Origin: Planctomycetaceae bacterium
GTDB lineage: Bacteria > Planctomycetota > Planctomycetia > Pirellulales > Pirellulaceae
Direction: 5' to 3'
Assembly: GCA_002717145.1 (NCBI GenBank)
Contig: PBCP01000001.1
Coordinates: 131,234 to 195,233, forward strand
DNA: 64,000 nucleotides
Of this stretch, positions 56,247 through 64,000 are shown piece by piece. The notes under the pieces are model-generated. The model did not search any database, was not told the DNA's origin, and saw only the letters and a program-made list of their open reading frames with translations. The position numbers and the translations under genes are program-made. Every line of letters starts with the position of its first letter. The first letter of the stretch is position 1.

Positions 56247-57133
56247 AGCAACGCCTCCGTGATCCATGAGACCTGTTCGTTGCTTGCTGCATGTTCTGCC
56301 ATAAATGCAAAAACCAAAACCATCGCTAGAAAGACGAAGCTAGCGAGAGTTAGGTAGGCAATTTTTTGACCCTGACGGGCGGGTTTGTATAAAGCTTCAA
56401 AAATCGTGACGGTAATTAACCACAATAGCAGTACGCCGGATGAGACAACAACACTGTCAGTCCAAGGTATCCCGGATTGACTTTCACTGCTCCTAAGGAT
56501 ATTCATGATGGCGCCGGAGACAAGCCCGGCGGCGATCAGCCCGGTTGCATAAAAAAGAGACAGGCGATTGCATCGTTCGAGCCATTCAAGGCTTGGCAAA
56601 CGGAATCCGACGCGAGGTGGAAGTTTTTTCTTTAACCGAAAGGCATGCACCAGATACATAACGCCCGCTACAAAAGCGATGATCATTGAGGAGGTACCAA
56701 GCAGCAGGGTGACGCCATGAGTAATAGCCCAAATGTTGGTAGCTTCTGATGGTGTAAAAGGGTCTTGGTTTTTGACAAATAGGGCTACGACGATCAACAA
56801 CAAAATTAAAGGTAAAAAGAAAATGCCAATCGAGTTCTCGTTTTTCCGGATTGCAATGATCACGTAGGTGACGGCAACAGCCAAAGAAACCATCAGACAC
56901 CAGTCGTACCAACTGGACATAGGAGTTCCACCACTAAAATCTTTTTGGAATTTGAGCCAGAGATAAACAGTGTGCGCAAAGATTCCTGCAATGGTGATGC
57001 CAACGATAATTAGAAAACGAATAGGCGCACGGAAGAACAGTCGAGAGAGCTCGAGAATCATCGCGATCGCGTAGCTAAACGCAAAGCAAGATAACGAAAT
57101 CTTCGTCAGCCAACTACTACCTGCATCGTCCAT
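56243..57133 (-). CDS. CcsA/HemX-like cytochrome c assembly membrane protein
   Basis: 296 residues from the ATG at 57133, chosen because the first helix starts soon after. A TTG at 57193 is also open, and no Shine-Dalgarno decides between them. About eight helices are seen. The TM segment ITHGVTLLLGTSSM contains a His that could bind haem, as in the CcsA/CcmC/HemX family, and two polar helices near the C-terminus are also conserved-looking. The WWD tryptophan motif is not obvious. It is translationally coupled to hemA and probably takes part in haem handling or cytochrome maturation. Confidence 0.82.
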   Translation of the reverse strand: MDDAGSSWLTKISLSCFAFSYAIAMILELSRLFFRAPIRFLIIVGITIAGIFAHTVYLWLKFQKDFSGGTPMSSWYDWCLMVSLAVAVTYVIIAIRKNENSIGIFFLPLILLLIVVALFVKNQDPFTPSEATNIWAITHGVTLLLGTSSMIIAFVAGVMYLVHAFRLKKKLPPRVGFRLPSLEWLERCNRLSLFYATGLIAAGLVSGAIMNILRSSESQSGIPWTDSVVVSSGVLLLWLITVTIFEALYKPARQGQKIAYLTLASFVFLAMVLVFAFMAEHAASNEQVSWITEALL

Positions 57134-57436
57134 ACCGATATCGCACCGAGAGTAAATAAAAACCGTAGTCGGCACGCCGTTGCCGAAAAACAATATCGAG
57201 AATCCATCCTGCTATTAATAATTTTATCCAACAGAGTGCCGGCTAGTGAAGTGGGCAGGAAACGAGTGGGTGGTAATCCTTTGGTTAGAAAGAAGCTGTC
57301 CCACAAAGTCGTTACAACTGGTATTTTTAGTACCAAAAACGACTGCGGGCAAGCATTCGGATTATAAGCCGTGATTGGGATTTACTTCCCAATAAAGTTG
57401 AATAGAGTGCCACATCTCGATCACGAGACCATCCTA
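57134..57436. other. Intergenic leader with hairpins upstream of the ccsA-like/hemA operon
   Basis: This 303-base gap has no gene. It contains a nested hairpin at 57308-57343 (outer arms GTCGTT/AACGAC, inner GGTA/TACC). Nearer the upstream gene lie a perfect 7-bp hairpin (ATTGGGA, 57374-57393) and a 5-bp hairpin (TCTCG/CGAGA, 57415-57428). The last two may end the sigma-54 regulator transcript, although neither has a T-run. The first may be a structured leader for the ccsA-like operon. No known riboswitch class is recognised. Confidence 0.35.
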
Positions 57437-58552
57437 CTAAGTATCGTTGCTATCAAGCCCTAATTCTTTGATCTTTTTGTGTAAGGTGTTGCGGTTGATG
57501 CCAAGCATCGCAGCAGCTTTGGTTTGGGTGCCCCCACAGGCAATTAGCACCTGATGAATAAGTTCCCTTTCCAGCGATTCAACAAGCGTTGCATGGAGGG
57601 TGCCATTGGCAGGGTTAAGTTCGGTGAGGCCCTGTTTCACGAGCATGGAATTGAGACTCTGGCTGTCTAAAGGCTTGTCGCCCGCAGACCGAATGGGCTT
57701 ATACTCTTTTCCCAGAACTGACGGCGGAAGAAGCTCCATTGTGAATTCATCTCCACTAGCCATGACGACAGCTCGCTCAACGTAGTTTTGAAGCTCCCGT
57801 ACATTGCCTGGCCAGTGATACTGTTGCAGCGCGTTTAAGACGTCCTTTGAAATATGTACAACATAGCGATCATAGGCCTCGTTGTATGAATTCAGAAAGA
57901 ACGTCACCAACTCAGGAATGTCTTCGCGACGATCACGTAGTGGTGGAATTTCAATAGGAACAACATTTAACCGCCAGTAAACATCCTCACGAAACCGGCC
58001 TTCGCTGACCTCTTCCATCAAGTCGCGATTGCTGGCGGCGATAACGCGGGTGTCAATACTGATAGTTTGCGTATCGCCCACACGTTCAAATTCCCGCTCC
58101 TGTAATACTCGCAACAGTTTTACTTGGAGCTGAAGCGTGGTGGAATTTATTTCATCCAGAAAAATAGTGCCAGAATGAGCGGCTTCGAATCGTCCGGTAC
58201 GATTGCTAACGGCACCCGTAAAAGATCCTTTAACGTGCCCAAAAAGCTCGCTTTCCAGCAAGCTTTCACTCAAAGCACCACAGTTGACTTTTACAAATGG
58301 TCCATGGTGCCGATTGCTGATCTGATGAATAGCATTAGCAATAAGCTCTTTTCCCGTTCCGGTTTCACCTAACAGAAGAACAGAAGCATCACTCTTAGCG
58401 ACTTGCTGGGTGAGATGGTAGACCTGCTGCATTGCTCGGCTGGTACCAATGATACCATCGATAGAGAAAGATTCCGGAGAGCGACCGTCAGACGTCCGGC
58501 CGCTAAAACCGGAAGACTCGTCGGAGGATTCAAATGGCTCGGATGTAGCCAT
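57437..58552 (-). CDS. Sigma-54-dependent transcriptional activator without sensory domain
   Basis: 371 residues from the ATG at 58552. Only about 30 low-complexity residues precede the AAA+ domain, so no receiver, GAF or PAS domain is present. Walker A GETGTGKE is at 62-69, the sigma-54 contact motif is GSFTGA (109-114) instead of GAFTGA, and Walker B GTIFLDE is at 128-134. A Fis-type helix-turn-helix ends the protein ([20 protein letters not shown]). A sensor protein or a partner may control it. It has no evident target gene here. Confidence 0.9.
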   Translation of the reverse strand: MATSEPFESSDESSGFSGRTSDGRSPESFSIDGIIGTSRAMQQVYHLTQQVAKSDASVLLLGETGTGKELIANAIHQISNRHHGPFVKVNCGALSESLLESELFGHVKGSFTGAVSNRTGRFEAAHSGTIFLDEINSTTLQLQVKLLRVLQEREFERVGDTQTISIDTRVIAASNRDLMEEVSEGRFREDVYWRLNVVPIEIPPLRDRREDIPELVTFFLNSYNEAYDRYVVHISKDVLNALQQYHWPGNVRELQNYVERAVVMASGDEFTMELLPPSVLGKEYKPIRSAGDKPLDSQSLNSMLVKQGLTELNPANGTLHATLVESLERELIHQVLIACGGTQTKAAAMLGINRNTLHKKIKELGLDSNDT

Positions 58553-58573
58553 GACTTTCAACAATGCTTCCAG

Positions 58574-58604
58574 GACAAATGATTAACTGGCGAATGACAA
58601 ATGA
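58574..58604. promoter_or_regulatory. Pair of direct repeats upstream of the sigma-54 activator
   Basis: GACAAATGA occurs at 58574-58582 and 58596-58604, 22 bases start to start, which is two helical turns. It lies 22 bases upstream of the ATG. It may be an autoregulatory site. I see no -24/-12 promoter in the 170-base gap. Confidence 0.3.
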
Positions 58605-58734
58605 CTTAAGCCCTGCCTGCTCGTGCTTTATCCTAAGGTCTCCACCAAAAAACAACAGCCAGAAAAAATAGTAGGGCCCGCCAGTAAAACTGATTGTAAC
58701 AATATCTAAAAAGACAGGTATCCTGTTGGCCTCG

Positions 58735-61236
58735 TTATTCACCGGAAGTGTCGACAGGCATTGTCGGCGCTTCGATCGAATCTAAAAGCCCGCCCAGGAT
58801 TTCCAGCTCTTCTTGCAACCCGTCAATGTTCTTGTTGTAGAGATCATATTGTTGAGTGATTTCACTGCGTGTTAGTAAGATTCGATAACTCTTCACATGT
58901 TCGCCGAAGGCAGTGGCAGCGATCTTTCGGTTTTCCAGAATCTCTGTATTTTGGCTTGCTAGCGTCAGAAGTGCTTTTTGGGCCTGAGGGGTTGGGATAT
59001 TGGCTAACGCATCAGCTGCAGGTGCACACAAGAGAGGAAAAAACAAGGCATTGATCATAGGTTCCTGATAGCGGACGGGATTATAGAACTCATAGCTGTT
59101 CGGTTCGGCCAGCACTTTTCCAAACCATTCAAGACTAACTCTTGCCTGACCAAGTCTTTCTTCCACAGAAATAGCCTGATAGGTGACCGCCTGTCGCAAA
59201 GTTCTTGTTTGGAAGAGCATTTCATCGGCTGAGTTCGGTTCAAAGAGAGCAAAAGTAAGTGGGTCAACATCTGCGAGTCCCTGAGCTCGTGAACGGTCAC
59301 GACTCCCTTCCACAGAAGGGAGCGGTTTGGCTTCGCCGTTGGCTGCCGTAGTCTCGAGAGTGCCAATACGGTATTGGGTGGACCGCAGTTTATACGCAGG
59401 GTTAGTGGCGATTTCGGCGCGGTGCAATATGGGGTTTTTGAAAAAACCGTTTTCATCCTTGCCGGTGATGCTGTTCTGAACTACACGAGCAAATTCTATA
59501 TCCAGATTAGGAGTATCGTCGATGATAATTCCAATTGGGATATCCGCCGTTCGCGGGTCATTTCGAAGTGCAAAGACGGTGTCACTTAGTCCGGGTTTTT
59601 GAATTGCTTCACTCAGAATAATGAACTCGTAGTCCGGATTTTTTTGTGCGAGGCTTATTAGGTTGCGACCGGTTTCTGCTCGATCGCTAATAAAGCCAGC
59701 TTGAGACAGCAACCCCGCCCATTTCAAACTGCGGTTTGGCCTAACATCAGCGGCGATTGCTTTGCTGTTACCGGCAGTTTGAACAAAAAACGCTGCAGCG
59801 TTTGCGACGTAGCTACTGCCAGGGAACGGACGTTTGGGATCTAGTTTGAAGATGGCATCGGCTATCGCGAAACGCACACGGCGACTCGGATTGTTGAGTG
59901 CCTGAACTAGCCGGGAGGGTTTGCCGGATGTTGAGTATAGAAGCGACTCGTCACCGATTTCTCCTAGGACCTCAGCTGCCCCTACAGCCGCTGGATAATG
60001 TCCGGTCTCCAGGCAGTGTTCTAATAATGAAAGTACATATTCTGGAGTTTCCTGACTAACTAGTGTTTTAGTTCCCTCGCCTAATGGCTGATTGACACCA
60101 TTTAGTACTTTGCTGGACCCTAAGACACTACGAAGAAATAGCTGTTTGTATTCTTTGTTTTGTAAGTCAAGACTGTAGAGGTCGCGGGAAGCGATGGTTG
60201 CGTATGCCAGACTGATAATGCGTGAGCTTCTTAATTCGGGGACAACGGTTTTTTGTTCGGCGTCATAGGACCACAACATTAATCGGCCCTGGCTATCCTG
60301 TGGCAACATTAGATCTTCGTCAAGATAACGATCGAATTGTTGCTTGAGATATTGAGCAGCTTCGGTTTTCGATGGAATGACTCCAACAATGTTAGAGATT
60401 GCCTGACGCGCAGCTTTGCCGATCGCCGAATCTTCAGGTTCATTGATGGTAAAGGCAACGATACGGTCAGCGATACGGATCGCCCCCAGTTTTCCTAAGG
60501 CAGATATTATTCTTGCTTTGTGATTGCTATCTTCAACCCCCAGAAAACCGATAGTTGGTTCCACAGCTATATTGCCCATCCCAACGAGGGCGGTTTCGAT
60601 GTTGTTGTAATACTCAGCACGATTCGGGTCGCCTAACGCAATGCCTAATGCGACAGCAGCATTTACGTCACAAGTGCGAAGTTCGGTCGCGGCCTGTCGC
60701 CGAATAAATCCATCATTGCTACCAAGGTCGTCAATCAGACGCCCTATTCGAGTGTCATCGCGAAGATAGGAGATCGCTCCTTCTCGAATGGTTTTGACAA
60801 AGGCGCTACCATCAGGCTGTAGCTTTTCCCGAGTAGCAATTTCGTAAAGAAAAGCGGAGTTTAGAGACCTTTGGATATCAGAACACTCACGGGGTGATGG
60901 CGTTAACGTTTGAAACGTCTTAATGAACTTGCGTGCGACATCTGTTCGGCCTATTTGGACACACAGTCTTATGGCATCGGCAAGCTCGGCGGGACTGCCA
61001 GGATTTTCGATAATCAACTGCCTGATGATAATGTTGTTTTCACCCGCCAGAGGGTCTACGGCAGTATTCGCTCCGGGTTGACCGGCTCCCGGAGCAGCTG
61101 GCGGGGCACCGAAAGGATTATTTTGAGCAAAAATAATCGTAGGAAATATTTCTAAAAATACTGCCAGGACTAACAAGCTACACCCTACGACAAGGCTTGG
61201 TGTATTAGATTGGCGTTTTTTGAACTCGTTAAACAT
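58735..61236 (-). CDS. Exported HEAT-repeat protein with pseudo-receiver domain
   Basis: 833 residues from the ATG at 61236 (a GTG one codon earlier is possible). An N-terminal hydrophobic segment (16-38, ending IIFAQN) is a signal peptide or anchor, then a Pro/Gly/Ala-rich linker (40-60). HEAT-like helical repeats fill about 75-490 (for example RQAATELRTCDVNAAVALG and the VRFAIADAIFKLDP segment). About residues 497-604 follow the pattern of a response-regulator receiver (GFISDRAETGRNLISLAQ, then EFIILSEAIQKPG, LRNDPRTADIPIGII), but the phosphoacceptor Asp is replaced by Ser/Glu. The C-terminus is again helical. No family assignment is certain. Confidence 0.82.
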   Translation of the reverse strand: MFNEFKKRQSNTPSLVVGCSLLVLAVFLEIFPTIIFAQNNPFGAPPAAPGAGQPGANTAVDPLAGENNIIIRQLIIENPGSPAELADAIRLCVQIGRTDVARKFIKTFQTLTPSPRECSDIQRSLNSAFLYEIATREKLQPDGSAFVKTIREGAISYLRDDTRIGRLIDDLGSNDGFIRRQAATELRTCDVNAAVALGIALGDPNRAEYYNNIETALVGMGNIAVEPTIGFLGVEDSNHKARIISALGKLGAIRIADRIVAFTINEPEDSAIGKAARQAISNIVGVIPSKTEAAQYLKQQFDRYLDEDLMLPQDSQGRLMLWSYDAEQKTVVPELRSSRIISLAYATIASRDLYSLDLQNKEYKQLFLRSVLGSSKVLNGVNQPLGEGTKTLVSQETPEYVLSLLEHCLETGHYPAAVGAAEVLGEIGDESLLYSTSGKPSRLVQALNNPSRRVRFAIADAIFKLDPKRPFPGSSYVANAAAFFVQTAGNSKAIAADVRPNRSLKWAGLLSQAGFISDRAETGRNLISLAQKNPDYEFIILSEAIQKPGLSDTVFALRNDPRTADIPIGIIIDDTPNLDIEFARVVQNSITGKDENGFFKNPILHRAEIATNPAYKLRSTQYRIGTLETTAANGEAKPLPSVEGSRDRSRAQGLADVDPLTFALFEPNSADEMLFQTRTLRQAVTYQAISVEERLGQARVSLEWFGKVLAEPNSYEFYNPVRYQEPMINALFFPLLCAPAADALANIPTPQAQKALLTLASQNTEILENRKIAATAFGEHVKSYRILLTRSEITQQYDLYNKNIDGLQEELEILGGLLDSIEAPTMPVDTSGE

Positions 61237-61336
61237 CACCTAAACTACCCATAAAACGCAGTTTGACACTGGTCTGCGCACATTTATCTATAAATCACAT
61301 AAACCATTAAAAATAAAGGAGTTATATGGGAGGAGA

Positions 61337-62716
61337 TTAAAGCTCTAAACGGGATTTCCAGGAGGAAATCTGTGCTTTAACCTGGTCAGGAGCGGTAGAA
61401 CCATAGCTTTTGAAGGCAGCAATGGCGTTTTTCACCCCTAAGACTCCATATATCTTTTCGTCCAAATCGGGCGAAAGCTTTTGGAACTCCTCCAAAGGAA
61501 GTTCGGCAAGAGTGCAGTTGTTTTCTGTAGCCAAGCCAACTAGCGACCCAACCATATGGTGAGCAGTGCGCTGGGGAATGCCTTGTAAGATCAGATATTC
61601 CATCATGGTGGTGGCATCAAGAAAGCCCTGTTCGAGTCGTTGGTTAATGCTATCTGTTTTTAAAGTGGCCCCTTCGACCAGCGGAGCGGCAATATCGAGG
61701 CATGCTTCGACGGTATCAAAGGCATCGAACAGGGCGGGCTTATCTTCTTGTAAGTCCCGGTTGTAGGCCAGCGGCAATCCTTTCACCAGTATCAGCAGCG
61801 TTTGCAGATTACCAATAACTCGTCCGGTTTTTCCGCGCACCAATTCCAGAATATCCGGATTGATTTTTTGAGGCATGATAGACGAGCCGGTACAGAAGTC
61901 GTGCGGCAGATCGATGAAGTCGAATTCGACAGTTTTCCATAGAATCCATTCCTCAGCCCAATTGCTTAAATGGGTTGCGATGACACTCAATGCAAATGCG
62001 GACTCCAGCACAAAATCTCGATCACTGGAAACATCAAGACTATTGGCCGCAACAGAATCAAAACCGAGTCGTTCTGCGGTATCCTGTCGATCTATCGGGA
62101 TGGAAGTTCCAGCCAGTGCCGCAACGCCGAGACTGGACACATTGAGTCGTTTGCGACAATCGGCAATTCTCTCTCTGTCGCGTTGGAACTTCTCACAGTA
62201 GGCGAGCCAGTAATGCGGCGCTAGTACGGGCTGAGCTCGCTGTAGGTGTGTATATGCTGGAATGATGGTATCGAAGTCATGATCACAGCGTCCCGCAAAT
62301 GCCCGCTGCAATTGCAGAAGTAAGCCGTCGACTCGATCGAGTGCGTCGCGCACCCAAAGTCGAAAATCGGTACTTACCTGATCATTTCGGCTTCGACCGG
62401 TGTGAAGCTTCCTTCCAGTGTCTCCCAGTTTATCGATCAGGAGTTTCTCGATATGCATGTGGATGTCTTCCAGCGCAATCGATGGGGTGAAGTTCCCGTC
62501 CTCAATATCTGCTTTGATTTCAAGCAGAGTAGACTCAATGGCCTCCCGTTCGTCATTGGTCAGGATGCCCACTTTTTCAAGCATTTGAGCATGAGCAATA
62601 GATCCTTGAATGTCCTGCGCATAGAGCCGCGCATCGAAGCTGATACTTTCAGTAAAAAGCTCAACTCGACTATCGGTATCTTTGGCGAACACGCCGGATC
62701 GTGAAGGACTTGCCAC
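61337..62716 (-). CDS. argH: Argininosuccinate lyase
   Basis: 459 residues. The start is GTG at 62716 with AAGG 9 bases upstream. The fumarase-superfamily signature [12 protein letters not shown] is intact, as are the substrate-binding HTGRSRNDQ and catalytic TH of [10 protein letters not shown]. The enzyme splits argininosuccinate into arginine and fumarate, the last step of arginine synthesis. It faces the carB gene across a 345-base divergent gap, so both may be controlled with arginine supply. No argG is in the window. Confidence 0.97.
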   Translation of the reverse strand: MASPSRSGVFAKDTDSRVELFTESISFDARLYAQDIQGSIAHAQMLEKVGILTNDEREAIESTLLEIKADIEDGNFTPSIALEDIHMHIEKLLIDKLGDTGRKLHTGRSRNDQVSTDFRLWVRDALDRVDGLLLQLQRAFAGRCDHDFDTIIPAYTHLQRAQPVLAPHYWLAYCEKFQRDRERIADCRKRLNVSSLGVAALAGTSIPIDRQDTAERLGFDSVAANSLDVSSDRDFVLESAFALSVIATHLSNWAEEWILWKTVEFDFIDLPHDFCTGSSIMPQKINPDILELVRGKTGRVIGNLQTLLILVKGLPLAYNRDLQEDKPALFDAFDTVEACLDIAAPLVEGATLKTDSINQRLEQGFLDATTMMEYLILQGIPQRTAHHMVGSLVGLATENNCTLAELPLEEFQKLSPDLDEKIYGVLGVKNAIAAFKSYGSTAPDQVKAQISSWKSRLEL

Positions 62717-63061
62717 AGTGTGAAACCTTGTTTATTGCACGAGAAATCATCTACTGAAATAGGAAGAGTTTATGCTAGATACGAGTATCTGGACTGTCAA
62801 CGAGCAACGACGGGGCGACTGTTCGGGAAGCAAAATCAGAATAGGGCCAAGGAAGTCGTAAATTTAACCGCCGGCCGCTTGCGAAAAGGGTAGTTGACGG
62901 GATAAAATCAGGAAATTTTATGCGCTAAGTGGACTCTATCGTGTTAGAGCCCTTGAACCAAAGCAAGTTTGAAGAACGAAGCGACGTAGTGTGCAAATTC
63001 ATTAGACGCGATAGATTCAGCCTTGTTTTGAAAATAGTTTAGATACAGAAAGTAGCAGCTC
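62717..63061. promoter_or_regulatory. Divergent argH-carB intergenic region with a dyad and a candidate promoter
   Basis: This 345-base gap holds no gene. A perfect dyad AGATACGAGTATCT (62777-62790) sits 61 bases upstream of argH and could be an operator. Facing carB, TTGACG (62894-62899) and TTTTAT (62916-62921) at a 16-base spacing make a fair promoter. No match to the proteobacterial ARG box is seen. Confidence 0.35.
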
Positions 63062-64000
63062 GTGCCACGCCGCGACGATATCAAAAAAATCTTACTCATT
63101 GGATCTGGCCCTATTGTGATTGGTCAGGCATGCGAATTTGACTATTCAGGAACACAGGCTTGTAAAGCGCTTCGGGAAGAAGGATATGAAGTTGTATTGG
63201 TGAACTCCAATCCAGCGACGATCATGACTGACCCAGCCTCTGCTGACCGCACTTATATCGAGCCACTCACTTGGCAGATGGTCGAGAAGGTGATTGCGAA
63301 GGAGCGGCCGGATGCTATGCTCCCGACCCTTGGTGGTCAAACGGGTCTTAATGTTGCGATGGACTTAGATCGCCACGGCGTATTGGAGAAGTATGGCGTC
63401 GAGATGATCGCAGCAAACGCGGCGGTGATCGCCAAAGCGGAAGAGCGTGATCAGTTTAAAGTGGCCATGGAAAAGATCGGCTTGGATGTCTGTAAAGGAC
63501 AAACCGTTCACACGATTGAAGAGGCTCGGAACTTTCTAGGTGAGATTGGTTTACCCGCCGTGATTCGACCCTCGTTCACGATGGGTGGAGCGGGCTCGGC
63601 GATAGCGTACAACCGTGAAGAATTCGATTCATTGGTTCGCAGCGGTCTAGATCAATCGCCAGTTACGGAAGTGCTTGTGGAAGCTTCCATCATTGGATGG
63701 AAAGAATACGAAATGGAGGTGATGCGTGATCATAACGATAACGTAGTTATCATCTGTGCCATTGAAAACTTTGATCCAATGGGAATTCATACCGGGGATT
63801 CGATCACAGTCGCTCCGGCTCAAACCCTGACAGACAAAGAATATCAGCGAATGCGTGATGCTTCGCTGGCCGTTATTCGCGAGATCGGCGTGGAGACCGG
63901 TGGTTCCAACATTCAGTTCGCAATTAATCCCGAAAACGGGCAGATGATTGTTATCGAAATGAATCCACGAGTCAGTCGCTCAAGCGCGCTCGCCAGTAAG
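63062..64000 (+). CDS. carB: Carbamoyl-phosphate synthase large subunit (partial, 3' end outside window)
   Basis: The frame starts at a GTG at 63062 and stays open to the window end, giving 313 residues of a protein normally about 1070. It shows the N-terminal carboxyphosphate half: [22 protein letters not shown], then [22 protein letters not shown], the ATP-grasp loop FTMGGAGSA, and [15 protein letters not shown] at the end. This enzyme makes carbamoyl phosphate for arginine and pyrimidine synthesis. The small subunit gene (carA) is not seen, and argH lies divergently upstream. Confidence 0.97.
   Translation, partial: MPRRDDIKKILLIGSGPIVIGQACEFDYSGTQACKALREEGYEVVLVNSNPATIMTDPASADRTYIEPLTWQMVEKVIAKERPDAMLPTLGGQTGLNVAMDLDRHGVLEKYGVEMIAANAAVIAKAEERDQFKVAMEKIGLDVCKGQTVHTIEEARNFLGEIGLPAVIRPSFTMGGAGSAIAYNREEFDSLVRSGLDQSPVTEVLVEASIIGWKEYEMEVMRDHNDNVVIICAIENFDPMGIHTGDSITVAPAQTLTDKEYQRMRDASLAVIREIGVETGGSNIQFAINPENGQMIVIEMNPRVSRSSALASK

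Noticed and set aside
57134..57436. A tRNA or known riboswitch in the larger intergenic gaps
   Set aside because: I looked for cloverleaf, T-loop and known riboswitch cores in the gaps near 12.9, 17.1, 51.3, 57.2 and 62.8 kb and found none that I could support by eye.

Overview
The window comes from a planctomycete (phylum Planctomycetota). It holds families that are concentrated in that phylum: a planctomycete cytochrome c/DUF1549/DUF1553 protein, two DUF1501 proteins, a tandem DUF1080 protein, a ThuA-like protein, a PA14/beta-propeller giant, and several Tat- or Sec-exported catabolic enzymes. Base composition is near 50% GC. Genes are packed tightly, many start codons are GTG or TTG, and I see no insertion sequence, integrase, tRNA, rRNA or CRISPR array. 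I cannot name a genus.

Region by region. (1) 1-12.4 kb, minus strand: a catabolic and surface cluster running from an exported SMP-30-like lactonase through an MFS transporter, a PSCyt/DUF1553 + DUF1501 pair, a double DUF1080 protein, a two-domain alpha/beta hydrolase and a TIM-barrel isomerase to a truncated cytochrome/DUF1587 protein at the window edge. (2) 12.5-13.0 kb: a solitary atpE (ATP synthase subunit c) with its own terminator and a candidate promoter. (3) 13.1-17.0 kb, minus strand: a sugar-type ABC importer (lipoprotein binding protein, double ATPase, permease). (4) 17.3-23.8 kb, plus strand: a second catabolic cluster (PQQ-like propeller, Fe(II)/2-oxoglutarate dioxygenase, ThuA, DUF1501, esterase, isochorismatase-like hydrolase), facing a calcineurin-like phosphoesterase. 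(5) 25.5-32.5 kb, plus strand: a membrane-anchored PA14/TPR/PQQ giant interrupted by an in-frame TGA, then an exported NPCBM-domain protein. (6) 32.7-45.7 kb, plus strand: a seven-gene cluster with a cyclase-like repeat protein, a BatA/vWA protein, a vWA/amidotransferase-like protein, a DUF4175-like membrane protein, a 1166-residue Ala/Glu-rich protein, a MoxR ATPase and a DUF58 protein, followed by a sulfatase. (7) 47.2-54.0 kb, minus strand: the replication locus dnaA-dnaN-DUF721 (DciA-like)-gyrB with a likely origin between dnaA and dnaN, preceded by a cysteine desulfurase. (8) 54.1-64 kb: scpB, a ccsA/hemX-like gene with hemA, a sigma-54 activator, an exported HEAT/pseudo-receiver protein, argH, and the start of carB.

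The most notable observation is the DnaA protein. It lacks domain I, the usual dimerisation and helicase-contact module. In its place is a short leader containing QLDLF, a match to the beta-clamp binding consensus. The neighbouring genes encode the clamp itself (dnaN) and a DUF721/DciA-like helicase loader. This suggests an initiator that contacts the clamp directly, in the manner of Hda, with helicase recruitment left to DciA. Other points worth a second look: a start codon placed exactly in the 3-base loop of a perfect 10-bp hairpin (cysteine desulfurase), a binding-protein-like domain inserted in an ABC permease, an exported pseudo-receiver domain, and the enlarged MoxR/vWA cluster.
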